From the NCBI GenBank assembly GCA_902523885.1, contig CABZAV010000001.1, positions 124,001-188,000 on the forward strand: a stretch of DNA of 64,000 bases. The letters run 5' to 3'. Below, one piece after another: positions 52,783 to 61,399 of the stretch (its first letter is position 1; each line of letters begins with the position of its first letter). The notes under the pieces are model-generated. The model saw nothing but the letters and a program-made list of their open reading frames with translations, was not told the origin of the DNA and did no database searches. A program made the translations under genes and the position numbers. This DNA comes from an uncultured SAR86 cluster bacterium (GTDB lineage: Bacteria > Pseudomonadota > Gammaproteobacteria > Magnimaribacterales > AG-339-G14).

Positions 52783-54681
52783 ATGCACGATCTTGTTATA
52801 AGAAATGGTCTTATCGTTGATGGTTCAGGAAAGAAACCATTCATCGGTGATATAGCAATTGATAATGAAAACATATCATTAATCTCCAGTTCTATAAAAG
52901 AAAGAGGGAAAGAGGAGATTGATGCTGAAGGGAAGTTAGTTACGCCCGGATGGGTTGATATTCATACTCATTATGACGGACAAGTTTGTTGGGATCCTTA
53001 TTTGACCCCATCGAGTTGGCATGGAGTTACGACTGCTGTCATGGGAAATTGTGGAGTAGGCTTTGCCCCAGTTAGACCAGGTGAAGAAAATTTTTTAATA
53101 CAGTTAATGGAAGGAGTTGAGGATATTCCAGGATCAGCCTTGCATGAAGGAATAGAATGGGGGTGGGAAACTTTCCCAGAATTTTTAGATGCGATAGATA
53201 AAAAAGATTTCGTCATGGACCTTGGCTTCATGATCGGACATGGTCCTTTAAGAAGTTATGTTATGGGACACGATAGATGTCAGAATCAAGTCGATGCTTC
53301 TGATTTAGAAATAGATAAGATGTCTGAACTTGTAACGGAGGCTATCAATGCCGGGGCTTTAGGATTTAGCACCTCAAGAACTATTTTGCATAGAGACATT
53401 TACGGAAAATATGTTCCTGGAACTGAGGCTAGTTCTGAAGAGATGAGAGCGCTTGCTTTTGGTGTGGACAAGGCTGGCGAAGGAACTTTAGAAATAACTT
53501 CTGATTGGCTAGATGAAGAGATTGAGATGTCTTGGATGAAAGAATATGTGAAAAAAAGTAATTGTGGATTGACTTTTTTACAGACGAATGGAGATGCAGT
53601 TAAAACCATTTTATTTTCAGAAGAGCATTATTTGAAGGGCAAAAATATTCGACCCCAATTTCCTGGAAGAAATGTAGGCTTAATGTTTGGCTTTGAAAGT
53701 TCTCTTAATCCTTTTATGCAATATCCGACTTACAGAGAAATAGCTCATCTACCTCATGAGCAAAAATATGAAATCATGAAAGATCCTGATTTTAAAAATA
53801 GATTGTTGAGTCAAAAACCTGATCTTAAATCAGAAATAGATAAAAGACTTGCTGAACCCGATAATACTAAAACTAGAGAAGAGATTGAAAAAGATGCAGA
53901 ACTTCTATCAAGTCTAACTACAAATTATAAGACTCAATTCATTTTAGGGACTCCTCCAAATTACGAACCTAAACAAGAAGACAGTATTGCTGCAATTTCC
54001 TCAAACAAAGGTATTTCCGAACTAGAAGTAATGTTTGATGAAATGATGAAGAATAATGGCACAAATTTAATTTACGCTGCTTTTACTCCATACGATGATT
54101 ACAAACTTAATTTTGTAGAACGAGCTTATGGACTGAAATCTTCTGTTGCTGGGGGAAGTGACGGGGGAGCGCACTGTGGATTAATATGTGACGCAAGCAT
54201 GCCAACGACTAACTTATCTCATTGGGCTAGAGATCGCGAAGCTGGAAAAAAGGTTCCTCTTGAAAAGTTAGTGAGGAAACAAACAAAAGATACAGCTGAA
54301 ACTTTTGGATTATTTGATCGCGGCGAAATTAAGTCAGGAATGCTGGCCGACATTAATGTTATAGATTTTAAAAAATTAAATGTTAGTCACCCAAAAATGA
54401 TCCATGATTTGCCTCTTGGAGGAAAGCGTTTGGTTCAGGATGCCACAGGATATGTTGCTACAATAAAGAGAGGTCAAATAGTGAGTGAAAATGGAAGAGC
54501 AACGGGCTCTCTTCCTGGAAATTTAATTAGAGGAAAGCAGACGTGTAAGGTTAAATCTGAAATCTCTAAAGTTTCTCTGTTTGACAGAACAGTAAGGTTA
54601 ATTTTGATAAAATTAGCTCAAATGTATTGGAAATTTAATAAGAAAACAGTTAAATCAACTATTGTTTCCTCGTCTAGTTAG
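52783..54681 (+). CDS. amidohydrolase family protein (N-acyl-D-amino-acid deacylase-like)
   Basis: DLVIRNGLIVDGSGKKPFIGDIAI, VTPGWVDIHTHYDGQVCWDPYLTPSSWHGVTTAVMGNCGVGFAP, GGSDGGAHCG. Confidence 0.85.
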   Translation: MHDLVIRNGLIVDGSGKKPFIGDIAIDNENISLISSSIKERGKEEIDAEGKLVTPGWVDIHTHYDGQVCWDPYLTPSSWHGVTTAVMGNCGVGFAPVRPGEENFLIQLMEGVEDIPGSALHEGIEWGWETFPEFLDAIDKKDFVMDLGFMIGHGPLRSYVMGHDRCQNQVDASDLEIDKMSELVTEAINAGALGFSTSRTILHRDIYGKYVPGTEASSEEMRALAFGVDKAGEGTLEITSDWLDEEIEMSWMKEYVKKSNCGLTFLQTNGDAVKTILFSEEHYLKGKNIRPQFPGRNVGLMFGFESSLNPFMQYPTYREIAHLPHEQKYEIMKDPDFKNRLLSQKPDLKSEIDKRLAEPDNTKTREEIEKDAELLSSLTTNYKTQFILGTPPNYEPKQEDSIAAISSNKGISELEVMFDEMMKNNGTNLIYAAFTPYDDYKLNFVERAYGLKSSVAGGSDGGAHCGLICDASMPTTNLSHWARDREAGKKVPLEKLVRKQTKDTAETFGLFDRGEIKSGMLADINVIDFKKLNVSHPKMIHDLPLGGKRLVQDATGYVATIKRGQIVSENGRATGSLPGNLIRGKQTCKVKSEISKVSLFDRTVRLILIKLAQMYWKFNKKTVKSTIVSSSS

Positions 54682-54693
54682 TACTTAACTAAA

Positions 54694-55293
54694 ATGTTTG
54701 TTTTAGGTATAACGGGTGGCATAGGCTCAGGTAAAACTGCTGTCACAGATATTTTTTCTGAATTCAATATAGACGTTATAGATGCTGATATTGCTTCAAG
54801 GAAAGCGGTAGAAAAAGGATCTTCCTGCCTCAAAGAAATAGAAGATCATTTTGGAAGTGAAATGATTTTAGAGGACGGTAGCTTGGATAGGCAAAAACTT
54901 AGAGAAGTCATATTTGATAAAGAAGAAGAAAAAGACTGGCTGGAGAAATTATTACATCCTCAAATTTTAAAAATAATTAATAGCGAGCTAGCTGAATCAA
55001 AAACAATTTATACAATTCTTGTTTCTCCTCTATTATTTGAAACTGGACAAAATAAATTATGTTCTAGAACTTTATTAGTCGATGTCGAAGAACAATTACA
55101 AATTTCCAGAGCTTCTAAAAGAGACAATGTTTCAGAGGAACAAATCAAGAACATTATCGAAGCTCAAATGTCTAGATCAGATAAATTAGGTCTTGCGAAC
55201 GATATAGTGACAAATAACGGCTCCCTAGAAGACCTAAAAAAAGAAATAATTTCTTTACATAATAATTATTTAAAATTGAGCAATAAAAAGTGA
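54694..55293 (+). CDS. coaE: dephospho-CoA kinase
   Basis: LGITGGIGSGKTAVTDIFSEFNIDVIDADIASR; VSPLLFETG. Confidence 0.93.
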   Translation: MFVLGITGGIGSGKTAVTDIFSEFNIDVIDADIASRKAVEKGSSCLKEIEDHFGSEMILEDGSLDRQKLREVIFDKEEEKDWLEKLLHPQILKIINSELAESKTIYTILVSPLLFETGQNKLCSRTLLVDVEEQLQISRASKRDNVSEEQIKNIIEAQMSRSDKLGLANDIVTNNGSLEDLKKEIISLHNNYLKLSNKK

Positions 55294-55445
55294 AATGTCA
55301 GCATTGTAAAAAAAAATTTCAGGTTAAAGATAAAAAATATTTACCATTTTGTTCTTCAAGATGTAAATCTTTAGATTTATCGAATTGGTTATCTGAAGTT
55401 AATAAGATTTCTGGTTCAGGAATTCCGGAACAAGATAAATTTTAA
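55290..55445 (+). CDS. yacG: DNA gyrase inhibitor YacG (zinc-binding)
   Basis: GTG-start 51-aa ORF not in the track: VKCQHCKKKFQVKDKKYLPFCSSRCKSLDLSNWLSEVNKISGSGIPEQDKF; C-x2-C...C-x3-C and adjacency to coaE. Confidence 0.85.
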   Translation: MKCQHCKKKFQVKDKKYLPFCSSRCKSLDLSNWLSEVNKISGSGIPEQDKF

Positions 55446-55975
55446 AAAAAGCAATTAATCCCTGAAATTCCTGTTCCACCATGATTAATAGACTCACTCA
55501 AGTCTTCTATTTTGACTCCGCCTAAAGCATAACTAATTCCATTAAAATTTTTAGCAAGTTCTCCAAATTTTTCCCAGCCAATTTCTTTATTGCCATGTTT
55601 ATCTTTAAGAACTGGTGAAATCAATATGTAATCACATTTCAATTGATTAGCTTTTTCTACTTCATTTTGATTGTGACAGGAGGCGCCCAATAAAAAATTA
55701 CATTCACGCTTTTCTTTATAATTCATTAGATCAATCGAAGTTAAATGAATATTTTTTTTATTGTTAATGTCATTTCTAGAATTATAGATAACAATTGAAT
55801 TACTTTTCTTAGATGAGTTTTCTATTTCTTCTAATAAGTCTTGAGTATAAAAAGCCTCGTCTAATCTAATAATTAAGGCTTTTTTTACACCTTCAAAAAA
55901 ATTTTCAACCTTTTTAAGAAAATCTTCTTTTGGATGAAGAGGCGTTATACCAATGTACTTAACTTCGGTAATCAC
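55442..55975 (-). CDS. stand-alone thiamine-phosphate synthase-like (ThiE/TENI) domain protein
   Basis: GASCHNQNEVEKANQLKCDYILISPVLKDKHGNKEIGWEKFGELAKN...SYALGGVKIEDL...GGTGISGI. Confidence 0.75.
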   Translation of the reverse strand: MITEVKYIGITPLHPKEDFLKKVENFFEGVKKALIIRLDEAFYTQDLLEEIENSSKKSNSIVIYNSRNDINNKKNIHLTSIDLMNYKEKRECNFLLGASCHNQNEVEKANQLKCDYILISPVLKDKHGNKEIGWEKFGELAKNFNGISYALGGVKIEDLSESINHGGTGISGINCFF

Positions 55976-57134
55976 TATTTATTGATATATATTCTTTCGA
56001 AAGATCAGAGCCTAAAACAGTAAATGAGTTTTTAGATTTTCCGATTGATAATTCCAAATTAATTTTTCTTTTTTTAAATTCTCTTTGCCCTAAATTTTCC
56101 TTATAATTTTTGGATAAATTTCCATTTTTTAGAACAAAATGTTTCCCAATTTTAAGGGACAAATTTTCGATCTCAAACTCATCAACCTCTGCATTTCCAG
56201 CAGCTGCAATTATTCTCCCCCAATTAGGATCCTCGCCGTAAGCTGCAGTTTTAACTAAAGGTGAGTTAGCTATCTTCATCGCAACTTTTCTACAATTAGC
56301 TTCAGAAGATAACCCTGTAACTTTTATGTTAAGTAATTTTGTTGATCCTTCGCCATCTAACACTAGCTTTTCAGACAATTTGCTAAAAACTGAAAAAATA
56401 TCCTTTTCTATTTTTTTAGAATAATTATTATAATTAATTTTGTTCGAGCCAGTTGCAATAAGAATACTAGAATCACTAGGCGATTGATCGCCATCAATAG
56501 AAATAGCGTTTAAGGTCTTATCACAAATCCTTTTGTGTAATTTTCTCAAAGTAAGCTCTGGAATCTTCAAATCTGTAAAAACGTAGCTAAGCGTAGTAGC
56601 CATGTTTGGTTCTATCATTCCAACACCTTTTGCGATGCCGACTATGTGATACTTTTTGGAACCCGCTTTAAAAGAAAGTTTAATTATTTTACTCTTCGTA
56701 TCTGTGGTCATAATGGCTTTTGCAAAATCATCCCATGAATTTTTACTCAAATTGTTAAAACATTTGTTGAAAGCCGAAGAAAGTTGCTTTACATCTAAAA
56801 GTTGTCCAACGACACCTGTTGAGAAAGGTAATATTTGGGTAGCTGAAATATTAGTTAAATTAGATATTTCTTTAATAAGTTTTTTTGCATCAGAAACTCC
56901 CTTTTTTCCTGTGGCTGCATTCGCATTACCTGCATTTATTGCCAGCATCTTTTTGCCTTTCATTTTCGTTTCAAGTTGATTTAGGCATATTTGAACAGAA
57001 GCGGATTTAAATTTGTTTGAAGTGAATAAACCTGAAATCTTTGCAGCAGAATTCAATTCAACTAACGTAGTATCTAAGCGATGCCCATAAGTTGTTTTTG
57101 TTGAAGCACAACCTATTTTTATTTGCTCTATCAT
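55959..57134 (-). CDS. argJ: bifunctional glutamate N-acetyltransferase/amino-acid acetyltransferase
   Basis: NAGNANAATGKKG, GVGMIEPNMATTLSYVFTD, ISIDGDQSPSDSSILIATG, EDPNWGRIIAAAGNAE. Confidence 0.94.
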   Translation of the reverse strand: MIEQIKIGCASTKTTYGHRLDTTLVELNSAAKISGLFTSNKFKSASVQICLNQLETKMKGKKMLAINAGNANAATGKKGVSDAKKLIKEISNLTNISATQILPFSTGVVGQLLDVKQLSSAFNKCFNNLSKNSWDDFAKAIMTTDTKSKIIKLSFKAGSKKYHIVGIAKGVGMIEPNMATTLSYVFTDLKIPELTLRKLHKRICDKTLNAISIDGDQSPSDSSILIATGSNKINYNNYSKKIEKDIFSVFSKLSEKLVLDGEGSTKLLNIKVTGLSSEANCRKVAMKIANSPLVKTAAYGEDPNWGRIIAAAGNAEVDEFEIENLSLKIGKHFVLKNGNLSKNYKENLGQREFKKRKINLELSIGKSKNSFTVLGSDLSKEYISINSDYRS

Positions 57135-59746
57135 TTTCTTTTTTTTCGATTTGCTTTGGCTTGCATTCTTCTTAACTTTCTATTTCCTTCTAAAGTTGAA
57201 GGCTTTTCAGCGACTTTTTGACTTTCTAATTCTTTTGTATCAAATAATGATGGGGTGTCAGGACGCTGAGAAACCATTTTTTTCGATTCAGGTTGAGACA
57301 AATTATTTTCGTTAGAAGAAATCGTTATTTTTGATAAGTATCTTATTGATTCAAATTTAATATTTTCTAATAACCCCTGAAACATTTCGAAAGATTCTCG
57401 TTTGTATTCTAATCTAGGGTCTTTACCCGCATAACTTCTAAAACCAATATTTTGCCTTAACTGTTCCAAAGAATTGATATGATTTTTCCAAGATTGGTCT
57501 ATAACCTGCAAGACTATTTGCTTTTCTACCTCACTAAAAATATCTTTATGTAAATCTGATTTCTCATCATATTTTTTTTGCAAGGATATAATTATTTCTT
57601 CATTTGATTTTTCTAAATCTAATTCTTCATTATCTAAAATATCTTTAACAGCGATTCTTAAATCGTATTCATTTTCTAAAACCTCTTCGAAGTCTTTAAT
57701 TTTCCAATTAGATTCAATTTCATATTCTGGTATAAATTTTTGAAACAGATTAGACATAACATCTACTCTCATAGTTCTTACAAGTTCAGATATGTTGTCT
57801 TCTTGCAATATTTCTTTTCTTTGCTCATATATTACTTTTCTTTGTTCGTTCAGCACATCATCAAATTCAAGAATCCTTTTTCTAATATCAAAATTTCTTC
57901 CCTCAACTCTTCTTTGAGCTCTTTCTATAGCATTTGTTAGCATTCGATGCTCAATTGCCTCTCCTGGTTGCATTCCACCAATGGATTTCATTAAATTTTT
58001 CATTCTATCGGGTGCAAAAATTTGCATCAAAGGATCTTCTAGAGATAAAAAAAATTGAGTAGAACCAGGATCGCCTTGACGTGCGCACCTACCTCTTAGC
58101 TGGTTATCAATTCTCCTAGACTCATGTCTTTCAGTGCCAATGACATGTAAGCCCCCTGTATTTAAAACTTGATTTTTATTTTCTAAATTCTCTGGGAGTC
58201 CTCCTAATACTATATCGGTTCCTCTCCCAGCCATATTTGTTGCAATCGTTACGGATCCTGATCTGCCGGCTTGGGCAATTATGTCTGCTTCTTGTTCATT
58301 TTGTCGGGCATTTAATACTCTGTGGTCTATTTTCTTTTCTTTTAATTTTTGTGAAATTAATTCAGAGGTTTCTACTGATATTGTTCCGACCAAGATAGGA
58401 TTACCTTGTTTATTAACTTCAATTATATTTTCAACGATTGCGTTATATTTCTCTTCAAGAGTCAAAAAGATTTTGTCTTCTCCATCAACCCTAATCATAG
58501 AAAGATTAGTAGGAATTGCCACAGTTTCTAAACCATAAATTTCTTCAAATTCAGCTGCTTCAGTTTTTGCTGTACCTGTCATGCCAGAAAGAACTTCGAA
58601 CGATCTAAAGAAATTCTGAAAAGTTGTTGAAGCAAGAGTTTGACTCTCAACTTGAATTTGAAGACCTTCTTTCATTTCTAAAGCCTGATGAACTCCACCG
58701 GATAGCCTTCTACCTGGCATCGCTCTTCCAGTATTAGTATCAATAAGTACAATTTTTTTATCATTTACTAAATAGTCTATGTTCTTTTGAAAAAGTAGGT
58801 TTGCTCTCAAAATTGAGGTGAGCATATCTAAATGTTTTAAATTTTCTGTGGCATATAGAGTATCCGTAGTAGCGATGATTCCACTTTCTTTAAGATTTTT
58901 TTCAATTTTTTCATGACCTTGATTTGAAAATTCTATTGAATTAGAAGCAAGGTCAATTTGGTAATCGCCTTTCTTTTCAACTTCTCCAGTTTCTGGATCT
59001 ATGATTTCTTCTTTTAGAGAAGGAATGATTTTTCTTAGCTCTCTGTATAAAGAAGAATTATCCTCAGCAACACCGCTGATAATTAGAGGGGTCCTGGCCT
59101 CATCAATTAAAATAGAATCAACCTCGTCAACTACTGCAAAGTAAGGATCTCTCATAGCTTGATGTTCTTTTTTTAAAATCATGTTATCTCTTAGAAAATC
59201 AAAACCAATTTCATTATTTGTTACATATACAACGTCATTTGAGTAAGCATCTTTTCTTGAAATTTGGTCTAAATCAGATAGAACGTAACCTACGGTCATA
59301 TTTAATTTCTCATAGATTGGACGCATCCATAAAGCATCTCTTTTAGCAAGATATTCATTTGCAGTAATTACTAAAGTACTTTTTTCAGTTAAAGCATTTA
59401 AGTAGCAGGGAAGAGTGGCAACCAAAGTTTTACCTTCACCAGTTGCCATTTCAGCGATTTTTCCATCATTAAGAATTATTCCACCCAATAATTGGCAATC
59501 ATAATGTCTCAGACCTATAGATCTTTTGCTTGCTTCCCTAACAGCGGCAAATGCCTCGGGTAAAATACTCTCTAAAGAATTTCCTTCTGATAGAGATGTC
59601 TTAAATAAATTAGTTTTAGATTTTAACTCTTCATCAGACAAGACTTCGAATTCTTTTTCAAGACCATTTATTGTTGCAACAGTTTTTTCAGCATTCTTTA
59701 AAGCCTTTTTATCTTTATCGCCAAATACAAAGCTTAAAAATGACAT
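57131..59746 (-). CDS. secA: preprotein translocase subunit SecA
   Basis: MATGEGKTLVATLPCYLNAL, DEVDSILIDEARTPLIISG, ATNMAGRGTDIVLGG, RIDNQLRGRCARQGDPGSTQFFLSLED. Confidence 0.97.
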   Translation of the reverse strand: MSFLSFVFGDKDKKALKNAEKTVATINGLEKEFEVLSDEELKSKTNLFKTSLSEGNSLESILPEAFAAVREASKRSIGLRHYDCQLLGGIILNDGKIAEMATGEGKTLVATLPCYLNALTEKSTLVITANEYLAKRDALWMRPIYEKLNMTVGYVLSDLDQISRKDAYSNDVVYVTNNEIGFDFLRDNMILKKEHQAMRDPYFAVVDEVDSILIDEARTPLIISGVAEDNSSLYRELRKIIPSLKEEIIDPETGEVEKKGDYQIDLASNSIEFSNQGHEKIEKNLKESGIIATTDTLYATENLKHLDMLTSILRANLLFQKNIDYLVNDKKIVLIDTNTGRAMPGRRLSGGVHQALEMKEGLQIQVESQTLASTTFQNFFRSFEVLSGMTGTAKTEAAEFEEIYGLETVAIPTNLSMIRVDGEDKIFLTLEEKYNAIVENIIEVNKQGNPILVGTISVETSELISQKLKEKKIDHRVLNARQNEQEADIIAQAGRSGSVTIATNMAGRGTDIVLGGLPENLENKNQVLNTGGLHVIGTERHESRRIDNQLRGRCARQGDPGSTQFFLSLEDPLMQIFAPDRMKNLMKSIGGMQPGEAIEHRMLTNAIERAQRRVEGRNFDIRKRILEFDDVLNEQRKVIYEQRKEILQEDNISELVRTMRVDVMSNLFQKFIPEYEIESNWKIKDFEEVLENEYDLRIAVKDILDNEELDLEKSNEEIIISLQKKYDEKSDLHKDIFSEVEKQIVLQVIDQSWKNHINSLEQLRQNIGFRSYAGKDPRLEYKRESFEMFQGLLENIKFESIRYLSKITISSNENNLSQPESKKMVSQRPDTPSLFDTKELESQKVAEKPSTLEGNRKLRRMQAKANRKKRK

Positions 59747-59763
59747 GTTGTATTTTATAAAAA

Positions 59764-60684
59764 TTATCCCGAACTAGGATCAATTATCGGTTCAATATAT
59801 CTTATTTCAGGGGCATCACCGTCTGAAGATATTACTTCCCAAGCATCTGGCAATTCCAATAATCTGTTCAGTAGTAAATTGTTAAGTGAATGACCTGATT
59901 TGTAACCTTCAAATTCGGCTACGATGTTGTATTGAAGTAAATATAGATCTCCTATTACATCTAATATTTTATGTTTAACTAATTCCTCACTTGATCTGAG
60001 TCCTTCATCGTTTAATATTTCATCTTCTCCAATTACAACAGCATTTTTCTCACTACCACCTAAAGCAAGATTATTCTTTTTCATATAGTCAATATCACTA
60101 ACAAAACCGTATGTTCTAGCTCTAGAAATTTCTTTTAAAAAAGTAGTTGAATTAAAATCAACCGTTGATGTGCTGTTATATTTTTTTTGTTTTTCGTTAT
60201 CATAGACCAAGGCGTAAGTTACTTTAAATCCGTTGTAGGGAGCCAACTTTGCATATGCTCCATCAGGCGTTTCGACCTTGATTTCTTCTTTTATTTTTAT
60301 GAATTTTTTTGGTTTAGATTGCTGTTTTATTCCTGCAGATTGAATCAAAAAAACAAATGGGCTCGCACTACCATCCATAATAGGCACTTCCATGTCATCA
60401 ACCTCAACAATTACGTTGTCTATTCCTAAACCAGCAAATGCAGACATTAAATGTTCAATAGTTGCTATTTGGGTTTCTCCTTCCACTAAAGTAGTTGCTA
60501 AAGTAGTCGCTCCTACATTATCAACAATAGCTTTGATTTCAACTTGTGGATTTAAATCTATTCTTCTGAAGATAATTCCGGTGTCCTCATCTGCTGGAAA
60601 TAAATTTAATTTTATTTGTCTTCCAGAGTGCAATCCTACACCGGTTGCGCTGATAGGATTAGTGAGTGTTCTTTGGACTAACAT
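59764..60684 (-). CDS. lpxC: UDP-3-O-acyl-N-acetylglucosamine deacetylase
   Basis: QRTLTNPISATGVGLHSG, IEHLMSAFAGLGIDNVIVEVDDMEVPIMDGSA, HKILDVIGDLYLL, GHSLNN. Confidence 0.96.
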   Translation of the reverse strand: MLVQRTLTNPISATGVGLHSGRQIKLNLFPADEDTGIIFRRIDLNPQVEIKAIVDNVGATTLATTLVEGETQIATIEHLMSAFAGLGIDNVIVEVDDMEVPIMDGSASPFVFLIQSAGIKQQSKPKKFIKIKEEIKVETPDGAYAKLAPYNGFKVTYALVYDNEKQKKYNSTSTVDFNSTTFLKEISRARTYGFVSDIDYMKKNNLALGGSEKNAVVIGEDEILNDEGLRSSEELVKHKILDVIGDLYLLQYNIVAEFEGYKSGHSLNNLLLNRLLELPDAWEVISSDGDAPEIRYIEPIIDPSSG

Positions 60685-60695
60685 CTTTTATTATT

Positions 60696-61397
60696 TTAAG
60701 TTCTTTGTCTTTTCGCTTCAAATAGAATAACAGATGTTGCATTAGAGACGTTAAGGCTTTCCAATCTCGAATCAATAGGAATTTTAATTTGTCCATTGGC
60801 TTCATTTGCTAAAAATTTTTGAATTCCTTTTTCTTCTGAGCCAAATATTAAAGCTTTAGGGCCTTTAAAATCTACGTCAAAATAATTTTTATTGGCTTCA
60901 CCCGAACATGCATAAACTTCAACAGAATAATTTTTTAATATTTTGACTGTATTTCGTAAATTGCTAACAACGATCACAGGAATTATTTCTGAAGCAGCTT
61001 TAGATACTTTCCTAACGGTAGGGGTGAGATGACAAGCTCTATCTTTAGGAATAATAACTGCATCAACACTAGCCCCAAGAGAACTTCTTAAAATAGATCC
61101 TAGATTTTGCGGATCTTGTATATGATCTAAAACAACTAAGAGAGGATCTTTTTTTCTCATAATATTGTTTTCTAAAAAGTTTATATCTTCCATTTCTCTT
61201 GGATAGAAATAAGCTTCAAACCTTTTAGTTTTATCAAAGGTTATTGCAGTAGAATTTTTTTCTGCAAGAGAAATAATATTCAGAATTCTTGAATCTTTAG
61301 ATTCTCTTTTTACTATAATTCTTTCAATTTTTTTTGGGCTATTCTCCAAAAGAGTTTTGATAAAATTAATATCCTGGGTGTTTAATGATCTACTCAT
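60696..61397 (-). CDS. rlmB: 23S rRNA (guanosine-2'-O-)-methyltransferase RlmB-like SpoU family
   Basis: LLVVLDHIQDPQNLGSILRSSLGASVDAVIIPKDRA, IFGSEEKGI, IPIDSRLESLNVSNATSVILFE; adjacent to rnr. Confidence 0.88.
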   Translation of the reverse strand: MSRSLNTQDINFIKTLLENSPKKIERIIVKRESKDSRILNIISLAEKNSTAITFDKTKRFEAYFYPREMEDINFLENNIMRKKDPLLVVLDHIQDPQNLGSILRSSLGASVDAVIIPKDRACHLTPTVRKVSKAASEIIPVIVVSNLRNTVKILKNYSVEVYACSGEANKNYFDVDFKGPKALIFGSEEKGIQKFLANEANGQIKIPIDSRLESLNVSNATSVILFEAKRQRT

Positions 61398-61399
61398 AT

